In this document: one piece after another, positions 45,437 through 55,037 of the stretch
Position numbering within the stretch: the first letter of the stretch is position 1
Layout: each line of letters begins with the position of its first letter
Origin: Ectopseudomonas chengduensis
GTDB lineage: Bacteria; Pseudomonadota; Gammaproteobacteria; Pseudomonadales; Pseudomonadaceae
DNA length: 64,000 nucleotides
Assembly: GCF_015712065.1 (NCBI RefSeq)
Contig: NZ_JACFYZ010000001.1
Coordinates: forward strand, 496,001-560,000
Reading direction: 5' to 3'
The notes under the pieces: model-generated
Seen by the model: the letters and a program-made list of their open reading frames with translations, nothing else
What the model was told of the DNA's origin: nothing
The model's database searches: none
Position numbers and translations under genes: made by a program

Positions 45437-46486
45437 TTACAGACGCGGATAGTCGATATAGCCGACCGGGCCGGAGCCGTAGAAGGTTTCCGGGTGCGGC
45501 TCGTTCAGCGCGGCGTCCTGTTCCAGGCGCTCGGGCAGGTCCGGGTTGGCGATGAAGGGGATGCCGAAGGCCACGGCATCAGCCTTGCCTTCGGCCAGCC
45601 AGGCGTTGGCCTGATCCTTGGTGAAGCGTTCGTTGGCGATGAATACGCCGCCGAATTCCTTCTTCAGTTGCGGCGTCAGGCTGTCGTCGTCGGCTTTTTC
45701 GCGAGCGCAGATGAAGGCGATGCCGCGTTTGCCCAGCTCGCGAGCGACGTAGCCGAAGGTTTCGCCGCGGTTGGCGTCGCCCATGTCGTGCGAATCGGCA
45801 CGCGGTGCCAGGTGTACGCCGACGCGGCCGGCGCCCCATACCGAGATGGCTGCATCGGTCACTTCCAGCAGCAGACGCGCGCGGTTCTCGATGCTGCCGC
45901 CGTAGCGGTCGGTGCGCTGGTTGGTGCTGCTCTGCAGGAACTGGTCGAGCAGGTAACCGTTGGCGCCGTGGATTTCCACGCCATCGAAACCGGCAGCCAT
46001 GGCGTTTTCGGCGCCCTGACGATAAGCCTCGACGATATCGGCGATCTCTTCGGTTTCCAGCGCGCGCGGGGTAACGAAGTCCTTGATCGGGCGTACCAGG
46101 CTGACGTGGCCGGCCGGCTGGATCGCGCTGGGAGCGACCGGCAGTTCGCCGTTCAGGTAGATGGGGTCGGAGATGCGGCCGACGTGCCACAGCTGCAGGA
46201 CGATCTTGCCGCCGTTGGCGTGTACCGCCTGGGTGATGTTGCTCCAGCCGCGGATCTGCGCATCCGACCAGATGCCGGGGGTGTTCGGGTAGCCCACGCC
46301 CATCGGCGTGACAGCAGTGGCTTCGCTGATGATCAGGCCGGCCGAGGCGCGCTGCACGTAGTACTCGGCCATCAGCGCGTTGGGCACGCGGCCTTCGTCG
46401 GCGCGGCAGCGGGTCAGCGGCGCCATGATGATGCGGTTGTTCAGGTGCAGATCACCGATCTGGATGGGGTCGAACAGTGTGGGCAT
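45437..46486 (-). CDS. Old Yellow Enzyme family alkene reductase (NemA/XenB-like)
   Basis: A 349-residue FMN enzyme of the ene-reductase family. The N-terminal LFDPIQIGDLHLNNRIIMAPLTRCRAD, the HVGR segment and the substrate-binding His173/Asn176 in EIHGANGYLLDQFLQ are standard, as is the C-terminal phosphate site GGVFIANERF. It reduces activated C=C bonds, nitro groups or similar electrophiles with NADPH. An ArsR regulator gene lies 27 bases upstream on the same strand, so the pair is probably cotranscribed and induced by electrophiles, as with NemR-NemA systems of other make-up. Confidence 0.94.
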   Translation of the reverse strand: MPTLFDPIQIGDLHLNNRIIMAPLTRCRADEGRVPNALMAEYYVQRASAGLIISEATAVTPMGVGYPNTPGIWSDAQIRGWSNITQAVHANGGKIVLQLWHVGRISDPIYLNGELPVAPSAIQPAGHVSLVRPIKDFVTPRALETEEIADIVEAYRQGAENAMAAGFDGVEIHGANGYLLDQFLQSSTNQRTDRYGGSIENRARLLLEVTDAAISVWGAGRVGVHLAPRADSHDMGDANRGETFGYVARELGKRGIAFICAREKADDDSLTPQLKKEFGGVFIANERFTKDQANAWLAEGKADAVAFGIPFIANPDLPERLEQDAALNEPHPETFYGSGPVGYIDYPRL

Positions 46487-46513
46487 GGTGGTTTCTCCGA
46501 GGGAAAGGTCAAA

Positions 46514-46834
46514 TCAGAGTTGCTGGCCGAGGCGCTCGACGAAAGCCTGGATCAGCTCGTCGTTGCGCTTGAAGAAGTGCCACTGGCCGACCTTGCGACT
46601 GGTCACCAGACCGGCGCGTTGCAGGGTGGTCAGATGGGCGGAAACGGTGGATTGCGACAGCCCGGTGCGCAGGAAGATCTTGCCGGCGCACACGCCGATC
46701 TCCAGCGGGTGATCCTGTTCGGCGAAGTTGAGCTCGGGCTCCTTCAGCCAGTCGAGGATGTCGCGGCGTACTGGGTGGGCGAGGGCCTTGATGATGGTGT
46801 CGATGTCCATGGCGGTGTCGGTGTGTATCGTCAT
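46514..46834 (-). CDS. ArsR family regulator
   Basis: A 106-residue winged helix-turn-helix protein: IIKALAHPVRRDILDWLKEP, GLSQSTVSAHLTTLQRAGLVTSRKVGQWHFFKRN. A Cys in IGVCAGKIF might sense electrophiles or metals. It precedes the ene-reductase gene and probably represses it together with itself; a palindrome sits just upstream. The start at 46834 (MTIHTD) is preferred, and MDIDTI eight codons later is also possible. Confidence 0.88.
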   Translation of the reverse strand: MTIHTDTAMDIDTIIKALAHPVRRDILDWLKEPELNFAEQDHPLEIGVCAGKIFLRTGLSQSTVSAHLTTLQRAGLVTSRKVGQWHFFKRNDELIQAFVERLGQQL

Positions 46835-46845
46835 GGGGCGAACCT

Positions 46846-46867
46846 TATATCGTCTCCGGGCGATATA
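46846..46867. promoter_or_regulatory. Candidate ArsR operator
   Basis: TATATCG (46846-46852), 8 bases, CGATATA (46861-46867), a perfect 7-bp inverted repeat 12 bases upstream of the ArsR start. The position fits autorepression of the arsR-ene-reductase pair. Confidence 0.55.
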
Positions 46868-46936
46868 CAGATTGATTGTGCCAATAGTCTCCATCAACGG
46901 CTTCGATTGTCCTGCTCACGGCGGTAAGCTCGCGGG

Positions 46937-47521
46937 ATGAACTATCTGGCCCATCTCCATCTTGGTGGCGACGCACCACAGCAGTTGCTTGGCAGCCTCT
47001 ACGGCGATTTCGTCAAAGGCCCGTTGAGCGGGCGCTGGCCGGCACAAATCGAGGCGGCCATTCGTCTGCACCGGCGCATCGATGCCTTCACCGACAGCCA
47101 CCCACTGCAAGCCCGCGCACGGGCGCGCTTTCCTGTCGAGCGGCGAAGAACGGCCGGCATGCTGCTGGATCTGTTTTTCGATCATTGCCTGGCCCGTGAC
47201 TGGTCGGCGTACGCGTCGCAACCGCTGGATCACTTCACCGGTCGGGTATATCGCGTGCTGGCGGCCGAGCCCGAGTTGCCCGGGCGCCTGGCACTGATGG
47301 CACCGCGCATGGCCGCGCAGGACTGGCTCGGCAGCTACCGCGAGTTCGCGGTGCTGGAGCAGGTGATTGCCGGTATGCAGCGGCGCCTCTCCAAACCGCA
47401 GTTGCTCGACGGCAGCCTGGCCGAGCTGGAGCGGTTGTACGAGCCGCTGAGCGAGGATTTTCGCGCCTTCTATCCTGAGCTGATGGCTTTCGCCCAAAGT
47501 GAGCGACGTGAGGTGGTTTGA
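46937..47521 (+). CDS. acpH: Acyl carrier protein phosphodiesterase AcpH
   Basis: A 194-residue hydrolase that removes 4'-phosphopantetheine from acyl carrier protein. The HD-type family segments are visible: MNYLAHLHLG, LLGSLYGDFVKG, AIRLHRRIDAFTDSHP, RRTAGMLLDLFFDHCLARDW. The length matches the family. It is divergent from the ArsR gene and unrelated to it. Confidence 0.93.
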   Translation: MNYLAHLHLGGDAPQQLLGSLYGDFVKGPLSGRWPAQIEAAIRLHRRIDAFTDSHPLQARARARFPVERRRTAGMLLDLFFDHCLARDWSAYASQPLDHFTGRVYRVLAAEPELPGRLALMAPRMAAQDWLGSYREFAVLEQVIAGMQRRLSKPQLLDGSLAELERLYEPLSEDFRAFYPELMAFAQSERREVV

Positions 47522-47658
47522 GCAGGCCCTCGTGGCAGGGGCTTTAGCCGCGATGGCCATGGTAAAGCTCGCCGCTAAAGCGCCTCCCACGCGGTTGCCT
47601 GCGCCCTTGGGACGGGGCGATAGCGTCAGCTCCGTAGGGTGCGCCGTGCACACCGCAG

Positions 47659-50373
47659 TCACCCGCTCGGCTGCAGGTACCAATGCCGGATCAGCCACTT
47701 CTCCAGCTCGGCGATGACGAACACCGCCAGCCCGGCCAGCACCACGCGCGCCCACTGCGCCGCATCCAGCGCGGTGGAATCGAACAGCCGCTGCATCGCT
47801 GGCGCGTAGGTGTATAGCGCCTGCAGCAGCAGACAGGCGGCGATGGCCAGCAGCACCGCGCGGCTGCCGAACAGGCCTTTGAAACTGAGCACCGAGGCGA
47901 AGATGCGCCGGCTGTTGATCAGGTAGAACACCTCGCACATCACCACGGCGTTCAGTGCCATGGTCCGCGCGCTGTCCAGCCCGGTGCCCTGTTGCAATTC
48001 CCAGAGGAACAGGCCGATACCGGCGCCGGCCATCAGCACCGACACCAGCAGCACGCGCCAGACGAACAAGCCCGACAGCAAGGGCTCGTCAGGTGCCCGC
48101 GGCGGGCGGTCCATCAGCCCGGACTCGGCCGGTTCGAAGGCCAGCGCCAGGCCCAGGGTCACCGAGGTGACCATGTTGATCCACAGCACTTGCGCCGGGG
48201 TCAGTGGCAGGGTCAGCTGGAACAGGATGGCGGCGATCACGATCAGCGCCTGGCCGCCGTTGGTGGGCAGGGCGAAGAGGATGAACTTCTTCAGGTTGTC
48301 GTAGATCGCCCGGCCTTCGCGCACGGCGCCGGCAATGGTGGCGAAGTTGTCATCGGCTAGCACCACTTCGGCCGCTTCCTTGGCCGCCTCGGTACCCTTG
48401 TCGCCCATGGCCACGCCGACGTCGGCACGTTTCAGAGCCGGGGCGTCGTTGACGCCGTCGCCGGTCATCGCCACCACTTCGCCGCTGGCCTGCATGGCCT
48501 GTACCAGGCGCAGCTTGTGCTCCGGACTGGCACGGGCGAACACCTCGACGCCGGGCAGCACCTCGCGCAGGCTGCGCTCGTCGAGCAGCTCCAGCTCGGC
48601 GCCGGTCATCGCGGGCATGCCGACACCAATGCCCAACTGGGCGCCGATGGCACGGGCGGTTTCGGCGTGGTCGCCGGTGATCATCTTGACCCGGATACCG
48701 GCGCGCTGGCATTCGGCGACGGCGGCGATGGCTTCCTCGCGCGGCGGGTCGATGATGCCGACCAGGGCCAGCAGGGTCATGTCCTGCTCCACATCGGCGA
48801 AGCTCAGGCTGCGTTGGGAGGCCGAGGCCGCGCGGCTGGCGATGGCCAGCAGGCGCAGGCCACGGGCGGCCAAGTCGGTGGCCTGGCGCCGCCAGTAGTC
48901 GGCGTCCAGCGGCTGCACGCCGCCGTCGGCATCGCGCTGGTCGCTGCACATTTCCAGCAGGCGCTCCGGCGCGCCCTTGAGGAAGATCACGCCATGGCCC
49001 TGATGGTCATGGTGCAGGCTGGCCATGAAGCGATGCTCGGACTCGAAGGGAATGCTGTCGCTACGCGGTAGTTGCAGGTTCAGCTTCGGGGTGTCCAGCC
49101 CGGCCTTCAACGCCAGGGTGTGCAGCGCGCCTTCGGTGGGGTCGCCCTGCAGACGCCAGCTACCTGCGGCGTCCTGCTGCAACTGGGCGTCGTTGCACAG
49201 GGTGGCGGCGCGGGCGATTTCCAGTAACGCGGCATCCGGCTCCAGCAGTGCACCATCGAGATGGAAGGCGCCCGTCGGGGCATAGCCGACGCCGCTGACG
49301 TCGAGCACACGGCTAGCAGTGACCAGACGCTGCACGGTCATTTCGTTGCGCGTCAGGGTGCCGGTCTTGTCCGAGCAGATCACCGTCACCGAGCCCAGGG
49401 TTTCCACTGCCGGCAGGCGGCGGACGATGGCATTGTGGCCGGCCATGCGCTGCACGCCGAGGGCGAGGATCACCGTCATGATCGCCGGCAGACCCTCGGG
49501 GATGGCCGAGGCGGTCAGCGCCACCACCATCATGAACATCTCCCCCGGATTCTGGCTGTGCCAGAGGATGCCAAGGATGAAGGTGGCCAAGGCCAGGATC
49601 AGGATGATCACCGCCAGCCAGCGGCTGAACTGTTCGATCTGTCGCAGCAGCGGCGTGGACAACGCCTGTACCTGCTGCAGCATCGCGCCGATTCGGCCGA
49701 GCTCGGTGTCGGCGCCGCTGGCCACCACCACACCGCTGGCCTGGCCGCTACTGACCAGCGTGCCCGAATAAGCCATGCAGCGGCGGTCGCCGAGTGCGGC
49801 GTCGGCGTTGCAGTGCGCCACGGATTTTTCCACCGGTACCGATTCGCCGGTCAGCGCCGCTTCTTCCACCAGCAGGTTCTTCACGCTGATCAGGCGCAGG
49901 TCGGCTGGCACCTTGTCGCCGGATACCAGCAGCACGATGTCGCCGGGCACCAGGCGCTCGGCATCGATTTCATGGCGTTCACCGCCACGCAGCACCATGG
50001 CGTGGGGCGAGAGCATGCTGCGGATGGCGTCCAGCGCGTTCTCCGCCTTGCCTTCCTGGATGAAGCCGATGATCACGTTGATCAGCACGGCGGCAAGGAT
50101 CACCGAGGTATCGACCCAGTGGCCGAGCAGGGCGGTGACCAGGGCGGCAGCCATCATCATGTACAGCAGCACGTTGTGGAACTGGTACAGCAGGCGCAGC
50201 AACGGGCCGCGCCGTTTCGGCGGTGGCAGACGATTGGGGCCGTGGCGTTGCAGGCGCAGTTCGGCTTCGTCCTGGCTGAGACCGTTGGCGCTGCTGTGCT
50301 GGGCATCGAGCGCTTGTTGTGCAGTCAAACCGTGCCAGGTGTGGTCACTATGTTGTGAGGGGGCATTGCCCAT
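47659..50373 (-). CDS. Cation-transporting P-type ATPase (P2A, Ca2+-type)
   Basis: A 904-residue inner-membrane pump. The order is: N-terminal cation ATPase domain, membrane helices, actuator domain with LTGESVPVEK, helix 4 with the ion-site PEGLPA, the phosphorylation site DKTGTLTRNEMTV, the nucleotide domain, the hinge MTGDGVNDAPALKRADVGVAMG, and C-terminal helices. PEGLPA puts it in the type II group (Ca2+, SERCA/PMCA-like) rather than the heavy-metal type I. The ion is probably Ca2+. I chose the ATG at 50373 from AAGGAG before it; a longer frame exists. No regulator is next to it; a universal stress gene is divergent. Confidence 0.92.
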   Translation of the reverse strand: MGNAPSQHSDHTWHGLTAQQALDAQHSSANGLSQDEAELRLQRHGPNRLPPPKRRGPLLRLLYQFHNVLLYMMMAAALVTALLGHWVDTSVILAAVLINVIIGFIQEGKAENALDAIRSMLSPHAMVLRGGERHEIDAERLVPGDIVLLVSGDKVPADLRLISVKNLLVEEAALTGESVPVEKSVAHCNADAALGDRRCMAYSGTLVSSGQASGVVVASGADTELGRIGAMLQQVQALSTPLLRQIEQFSRWLAVIILILALATFILGILWHSQNPGEMFMMVVALTASAIPEGLPAIMTVILALGVQRMAGHNAIVRRLPAVETLGSVTVICSDKTGTLTRNEMTVQRLVTASRVLDVSGVGYAPTGAFHLDGALLEPDAALLEIARAATLCNDAQLQQDAAGSWRLQGDPTEGALHTLALKAGLDTPKLNLQLPRSDSIPFESEHRFMASLHHDHQGHGVIFLKGAPERLLEMCSDQRDADGGVQPLDADYWRRQATDLAARGLRLLAIASRAASASQRSLSFADVEQDMTLLALVGIIDPPREEAIAAVAECQRAGIRVKMITGDHAETARAIGAQLGIGVGMPAMTGAELELLDERSLREVLPGVEVFARASPEHKLRLVQAMQASGEVVAMTGDGVNDAPALKRADVGVAMGDKGTEAAKEAAEVVLADDNFATIAGAVREGRAIYDNLKKFILFALPTNGGQALIVIAAILFQLTLPLTPAQVLWINMVTSVTLGLALAFEPAESGLMDRPPRAPDEPLLSGLFVWRVLLVSVLMAGAGIGLFLWELQQGTGLDSARTMALNAVVMCEVFYLINSRRIFASVLSFKGLFGSRAVLLAIAACLLLQALYTYAPAMQRLFDSTALDAAQWARVVLAGLAVFVIAELEKWLIRHWYLQPSG

Positions 50374-50548
50374 GCGGCGCGTCTCCTTGTTTGGGCCGGG
50401 CTGCGCTTGTCGGCCGCCATCCGGCGGGCAGTGAGCAGTCCTGATTACCCTAGTCCGCTTTACCGCGTCGGGCCTGACCTGCATCAAGGAGTACGGAGTC
50501 GAGAGGCGCTTGAATGTAACGCGGTGTTAAACCCATGGAGGAAACGAG

Positions 50549-51397
50549 ATGATCAAGATTCTGGTAGCGACCGACCTGTCCGAGCGTTCGGCGCATGCGG
50601 TGCAGCGCGCCGTGCAACTGATCCGCCGTCAGGGTGGCGGTGAGTGGAGTCTTCTGCATGTGATCGATGACGATGCGCCGGCCGCGCACGTGCAGCGTCA
50701 GGTGCAACAAGCCGAGACGCTCTTGCAGGCGCAGGCTGATCGCCTGGGCGAGCAGGCCGGCAGCGTTCCGCGGGTGATCGTGGGCACTGGCGAGGCCGCG
50801 GCGGTGATCGTCGAGAGCGCGCAGGGCATGGGCGCCGATCTGCTGGTGGTGGGCGCGCATCGCAAGTCGGCGCTGCGCGACTTCTTCGTCGGCACCACGC
50901 TCGAACGCGTGGTGCGCAGCAGCCATTTGCCGGTGCTGCGGGTCAATGGTCCGGTGACCCACGAGTATCGTCATGCGCTGCTGGCGATGGACCTGTCGCG
51001 TACGTCGCAACAGGCTCTGAACCGGGCGCGTGAGCTGGGCCTGGCGAGCCTGGACAACCTGCATGTGGCCAGTGCGGTCGAGCCGGTGGCGGCGGGCGCG
51101 ATGATGGAAGCCGGCATCAGCGCCGAGGTGCTGGAGAATCAGCGTGAGCTGCTGCGTCAGCAACTGGTGGAGCGTCTGGATGCAGTCGGTGCGAAGCTGG
51201 GTCACGAGCGTTTGCTGGTGCAGATTGGCTCACCGGAAGGGGTGATTGGCGAGGCCTTGCGCCACTCCGGCGCGGACCTGCTGGTCCTGGGCACCCACGC
51301 CCGTGAAGGCGTTTCGCGCTTCTTCCTTGGCAGCGTGGCCAGCCAGCTGCTGGCGTCGGTCGACAGCGACGCCTTGATCGTGCCGCCGGCTGACTGA
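50549..51397 (+). CDS. Tandem universal stress protein
   Basis: A 282-residue protein with two UspA domains (about 1-135 and 145-282). The ATP-binding loops are GADLLVVGAHRKSALRDFFVGTTLERV in the first and GADLLVLGTHAREGVSRFFLGSVA in the second, both G-x2-G-x9-G(S/T)-like. Tandem Usp proteins in pseudomonads help survival without oxygen or in stationary phase. It is divergent from the P-ATPase gene and convergent with olsA. Confidence 0.93.
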   Translation: MIKILVATDLSERSAHAVQRAVQLIRRQGGGEWSLLHVIDDDAPAAHVQRQVQQAETLLQAQADRLGEQAGSVPRVIVGTGEAAAVIVESAQGMGADLLVVGAHRKSALRDFFVGTTLERVVRSSHLPVLRVNGPVTHEYRHALLAMDLSRTSQQALNRARELGLASLDNLHVASAVEPVAAGAMMEAGISAEVLENQRELLRQQLVERLDAVGAKLGHERLLVQIGSPEGVIGEALRHSGADLLVLGTHAREGVSRFFLGSVASQLLASVDSDALIVPPAD

Positions 51398-51403
51398 GTG
51401 CGC

Positions 51404-52180
51404 TCAGGCCGCCTCGGCCTGCTCCTGCTCGGCTGTGTTCAGCAGCAGGGCGCTGGCGATGATGGCCTGGCTGTGCCGGGCCAGTTCGTTGCGGCTGCGT
51501 GATTCGCTGGGAATCGGCGCGAGCAGGCGGATCTCCACTTCACAGGCTGAGCTCGAGAGCAGGCGCAGCAGGTGCGAGAGCATGTCGTCGTCGCCGATGA
51601 AGGGCGCCACGGGGCAGGGCTGGCCGTCGCGCAGATAGCGGATGGCGACGGGTTGTACGGCCACGCCGCTGTCGATGGCGCTGCTCAGCAGGCGGCCGTG
51701 GAAAGTGCGTAGCGCGAGGCCGTCGGTGGTAGTGCCTTCGGGAAATATCAGCAGGTGATGACCCTGCTGCAGATGGCGGGTGAGCTGCTGGCCGACCTGG
51801 CTGCTGTCGCCCGCACCGCGGCGGATGAACTGCGTGCCGGCCTTGTGTGCCAGCCAGCCGGCGACCGGCCAGTCGCGCACCTCTGCCTTGGACAGGAAGG
51901 ACAGCGGCTGCAGGGCGCCCAACAGCGGAATGTCGGTCCATGACACATGGTTGCTGACCCACAGCATCGGCTGCGTCGGCAGCTCGCCCTCGACCCGTAC
52001 GCGAAATGGCAGGGCGCCGCCCAGGCGCGCCAGGAACCAGCGCGTCAGACGCTGGCGCAGCGGCATCAGATCGTGCCGAACTACCCGCTCGACCAGGCTG
52101 ACGATGCCGGCCAGCAAGGTGCCGAAGGCGATTACCAGGGCCAGATGAAAGAGGCGCAGGGACAGACGCAGTTTGGCCAT
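51404..52180 (-). CDS. olsA: Lysophospholipid/lyso-ornithine-lipid O-acyltransferase OlsA
   Basis: A 258-residue membrane-bound PlsC-type acyltransferase. NHVSWTDIP holds the catalytic H-x4-D motif and LIFPEGTTTDG the phosphate/acceptor motif. Next to olsB it should add the second acyl chain to lyso-ornithine lipid. Start at ATG 52180 (MAKLRLS) is preferred; an in-frame extension of 24 codons runs into the repeat upstream. A 151-base gap with a strong hairpin separates it from olsB. Confidence 0.9.
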   Translation of the reverse strand: MAKLRLSLRLFHLALVIAFGTLLAGIVSLVERVVRHDLMPLRQRLTRWFLARLGGALPFRVRVEGELPTQPMLWVSNHVSWTDIPLLGALQPLSFLSKAEVRDWPVAGWLAHKAGTQFIRRGAGDSSQVGQQLTRHLQQGHHLLIFPEGTTTDGLALRTFHGRLLSSAIDSGVAVQPVAIRYLRDGQPCPVAPFIGDDDMLSHLLRLLSSSACEVEIRLLAPIPSESRSRNELARHSQAIIASALLLNTAEQEQAEAA

Positions 52181-52257
52181 CGCGGCCTCCGCTCGTGAAT
52201 GAGTGCCGACATTATCCATGGCTCGAACCGCTTGGCGATGCCTTATCGTCATATGTT

Positions 52258-52324
52258 CTGTAGGAGCGAGCTCTGCTCGCGAATGCTGGACACTCTCTTT
52301 CGCGAGCAGAGCTCGCTCCTACAG
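52258..52324. repeat. Perfect long palindrome between olsB and olsA
   Basis: The left arm of 26 bases at 52258-52283 begins CTGTAGGAGCGAGC; the right arm at 52299-52324 is its exact complement, with a 15-base loop. It is a REP-like pseudomonad repeat. Lying inside a presumed operon, it would form a very stable RNA hairpin that could reduce olsA expression or protect olsB mRNA. Confidence 0.8.
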
Positions 52325-52331
52325 CCGGGTT

Positions 52332-53063
52332 TCAGACTGCCGCCTTGAAGTGCCGAGCGTAGCGCGGGCACAGCTCGTCGCGCTTGAGCAGGATGAACAC
52401 GTCGGCCACCTGGAAGTCGCGGTCCCAGCAGGGCTCGCCGCAGATTTTCGCGCCCAGGCGCATGTAGGCCTTGAGCAGTGGTGGCATCTCGGCGATGACG
52501 TTGCCCGGCAGATCCAGTTGCGGCAGGGGATGCTTGGGCTCGGCACGCAGGTGTTCGGTGCACAGGTAACGTTCGCGTAGGCGCTGCATCACGACATGCG
52601 CCTGGATGCCGCCGTCCTGCATGGAGATGCTGGCGCAGCCCATCAGGTAGCGGTAGCCGCCTTCGTTGAGTACCTCGGCCAGTTCGCCCCAGAGCACGGC
52701 GATGGTGGCGCCGTTGCGGTAGGCGACATCGACGCAGGTGCGGCCGATTTCCAGTACCGGGCCTTCCAGTTTGGCCAGGCCGTGCAGGGCGAATTCCTCT
52801 TCGCTGTAGTAGCGACCGAGACCCGCGGCGGCCTGGTGATCGAGCAGGCGAGTGGTGGCGACCAGTTCGCCGCTGTTGAGATCACGCACGCCGATATGGC
52901 TGCAGTGAATGTCGTAGTCGTCCATGTCCAGACCCAGTTCGGCGCCGTTGAGCTTGGCATCGAATTCCGCGCTGAATACGCGGTAGCGCAAGGCCTGAGC
53001 TTCACGCAGGGCGGCGGGGCCTTGCAGACGTTCGGCCTGCAGACGGCGAGCGGTTTGAGTCAT
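52332..53063 (-). CDS. olsB: Ornithine N-acyltransferase OlsB
   Basis: A 243-residue GNAT-fold enzyme that moves a 3-hydroxyacyl group from ACP to ornithine, the first step of ornithine-lipid synthesis. Typical segments are [51 protein letters not shown] and [13 protein letters not shown]. The length matches the family. OlsA is encoded downstream. Ornithine lipids often replace phospholipids at low phosphate; I could not see a convincing Pho box. Confidence 0.94.
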   Translation of the reverse strand: MTQTARRLQAERLQGPAALREAQALRYRVFSAEFDAKLNGAELGLDMDDYDIHCSHIGVRDLNSGELVATTRLLDHQAAAGLGRYYSEEEFALHGLAKLEGPVLEIGRTCVDVAYRNGATIAVLWGELAEVLNEGGYRYLMGCASISMQDGGIQAHVVMQRLRERYLCTEHLRAEPKHPLPQLDLPGNVIAEMPPLLKAYMRLGAKICGEPCWDRDFQVADVFILLKRDELCPRYARHFKAAV

Positions 53064-53211
53064 GCCAGATCCTCCGTGTGCCGGCTGAATGCTTGCAGCC
53101 GGTCGATCTTGTTGGGCAAGCTCAGGCTAGGTAGCTGCGGTGTCACCACCGTGACGCTTTTTTTATGCTTATGTGACAGCGGCGCAGATGCTGCTGCGAG
53201 GAGCCCGTGCG

Positions 53212-54102
53212 ATGCCCTGGTCGAGTCTGTTTCAGCCCAGTGAGCGCCTGACTGCCGAGGTGGGCCTGGAAGACTGGTACACCCGCTTGCTGGAGCGTCT
53301 GGGCGGCACGCCGCAACCCTTCGAGCTGGCACTGGTGGGCGGCCTGCTGGCGGCCACGCCGGGCTTGGCCTTTCTCGCCGGCTATCAGGCGGCGTTGCGC
53401 ATGCTGTGGCCGGCGGCGCCCTGGACGGCAGGCGCGCTGTGCGTGACGGAGAACCGCAGCACCCGCCCGGCGGACATGAACACACGTATCGACGGCCTGC
53501 AGATCACGGGGCGCAAGGATTTCGTCACCGCCGCCGAATGCGCCGACTGGCTGCTGGTGGCGGCGCGCGAGGAGGACGAGGGGCAGGCGCCGCGTCTGGC
53601 TCTGGGCGTGGTACGCCAGGGCGCGCCAGGTGTACGTATCGAGCCGCTGCCGGCCCTGCCGTTGATGCCGGATATCGGCCATGCGCGACTGCACCTGGAA
53701 CAGGCCCACGGCGAGCGCCTGGCCGGCGACGGCTGGGACGACTACGTCAAACCCTTCCGCACCCTGGAAGACGTGCACGTACTTACCGCTGTTGTCGCCT
53801 GGCAGTTTGGCGTGGGGCGCGATTGTGCCTGGCCTGAAACGCTGCTATTGCGCCTGCAGGCGCTGCTGGCCGGTTGTGCCGAGGTCGCGCGGCAGGCGCC
53901 CGATGCGCCCACCACCCATCTGCTGCTGGCCGGGTTGTTCGCCGAGCAGCAGGCGTTGGCCGATGAGCTGAAGGTGGCCTTTGCCGGCGGTCCTGCGCAT
54001 TGGGCCGAGCTGTGGCAGCGCGACAAGGGCTTGCTGCGCATCGCCGAGGCGGCGCGCAGCAAGCGTCTGGAGAAAGCGCGGCGGATTGTCGCCGGCCGTT
54101 GA
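53212..54102 (+). CDS. Acyl-CoA dehydrogenase-like protein
   Basis: A 296-residue protein that keeps the ACAD-like middle domain: FLAGYQAALRMLWP, ALCVTENRSTRPADMNTRIDGLQITGRKDFVTAAECADWLLVAA. It is shorter than true acyl-CoA dehydrogenases (about 380 residues) and lacks an obvious catalytic Glu context, so it may be catalytically inactive or act on another substrate. Start from GAGGAG before ATG 53212. It is divergent from olsB, and gene order next to olsBA seems conserved in pseudomonads. Confidence 0.72.
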   Translation: MPWSSLFQPSERLTAEVGLEDWYTRLLERLGGTPQPFELALVGGLLAATPGLAFLAGYQAALRMLWPAAPWTAGALCVTENRSTRPADMNTRIDGLQITGRKDFVTAAECADWLLVAAREEDEGQAPRLALGVVRQGAPGVRIEPLPALPLMPDIGHARLHLEQAHGERLAGDGWDDYVKPFRTLEDVHVLTAVVAWQFGVGRDCAWPETLLLRLQALLAGCAEVARQAPDAPTTHLLLAGLFAEQQALADELKVAFAGGPAHWAELWQRDKGLLRIAEAARSKRLEKARRIVAGR

Positions 54103-54168
54103 TCCATATCAGTACCCATTGTTGCTTGCGCGCCTAAGGTTGCCTCGCGTTTCTTCTACGAGGTTTCC

Positions 54169-54954
54169 ATGCGCCGCGAGCCCATCGTGCTGTTCGATAA
54201 CGGCAGCCACCAATGCCTGATGTTCGATGACCTGGTCAGCGGCGAAGGCGTGCAATCCAACCAGTTTCTGATCACCGACAACGAGCAGTACCTGCTACTC
54301 GACCCGGGTGGTGATCTGACCTATACGCCGCTGTCGCTGGAACTGTCCAAGCACATTCCGGTGCAGGACCTGACCTATATCTTTGCCTCGCACCAGGACC
54401 CGGACATCATCGCCTCGCTGGACAAGTGGCTGTTGCACACCCGCGCGCGGGTGATCTGCTCCAAGCTGTGGGCGCGTTTTCTGCCACACCTGACCGCCAA
54501 CTACCTGGTGCTGAGCCGTGGTATCAACACCTTCGATCGCATCATCGCGCTGCCCGATCGTGGCCAGAGCATCCCGCTGGGCAAGTGCTCGCTCAAGGCC
54601 GTGCCGGCGCACTTTCTGCACTCGGTGGGCAACTTCCAGGTCTATGACCCGGTGAGCAAGATCCTCTTCTCCGGTGACATGGGGGCCTCGATGGTCGACG
54701 ACGCTTCGCCGGTGCGCGACTTCGTCAACCACGTACCGAACATGGAAGGCTTCCATCGCCGCTATATGGCCGGTAACAAGGCCTGTCGCCTGTGGGCAGC
54801 GATGGTGCGGCAGATGGATGTGGAAATGATCGTGCCGCAGCACGGCCGGCCCTTCGTCGGCCCGGAAATGATCAGCGCCTTCCTCTACTGGATCGAGAAC
54901 CTGGAATGCGGTCTCGACCTGATGGGGCCGGAGGATTACCAACTGCCCAAATGA
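54169..54954 (+). CDS. ODP-type oxygen-binding di-iron protein (metallo-beta-lactamase fold)
   Basis: A 261-residue protein with the metallo-beta-lactamase fold of FprA/ODP proteins: FLITDNEQYLLLDPGG, ASHQDPDI (the di-iron motif with Gln in place of a usual His), VPAHFLHSVGNFQVYDPVSKILFSGDMG and IVPQHGRPFVG. It lacks the flavodoxin domain of flavodiiron proteins. ODP proteins bind O2 and have been linked to oxygen sensing in chemotaxis. The role here is unknown; it stands alone. Confidence 0.85.
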   Translation: MRREPIVLFDNGSHQCLMFDDLVSGEGVQSNQFLITDNEQYLLLDPGGDLTYTPLSLELSKHIPVQDLTYIFASHQDPDIIASLDKWLLHTRARVICSKLWARFLPHLTANYLVLSRGINTFDRIIALPDRGQSIPLGKCSLKAVPAHFLHSVGNFQVYDPVSKILFSGDMGASMVDDASPVRDFVNHVPNMEGFHRRYMAGNKACRLWAAMVRQMDVEMIVPQHGRPFVGPEMISAFLYWIENLECGLDLMGPEDYQLPK

Positions 54955-55037
54955 AGGTGAGAGATGGCGTTTTCGTCGCTTCAAGCCGTCATCATGGCCA
55001 TGCTAGGGTGCGCCACGATTTCTGATCGAGGCCGCCC

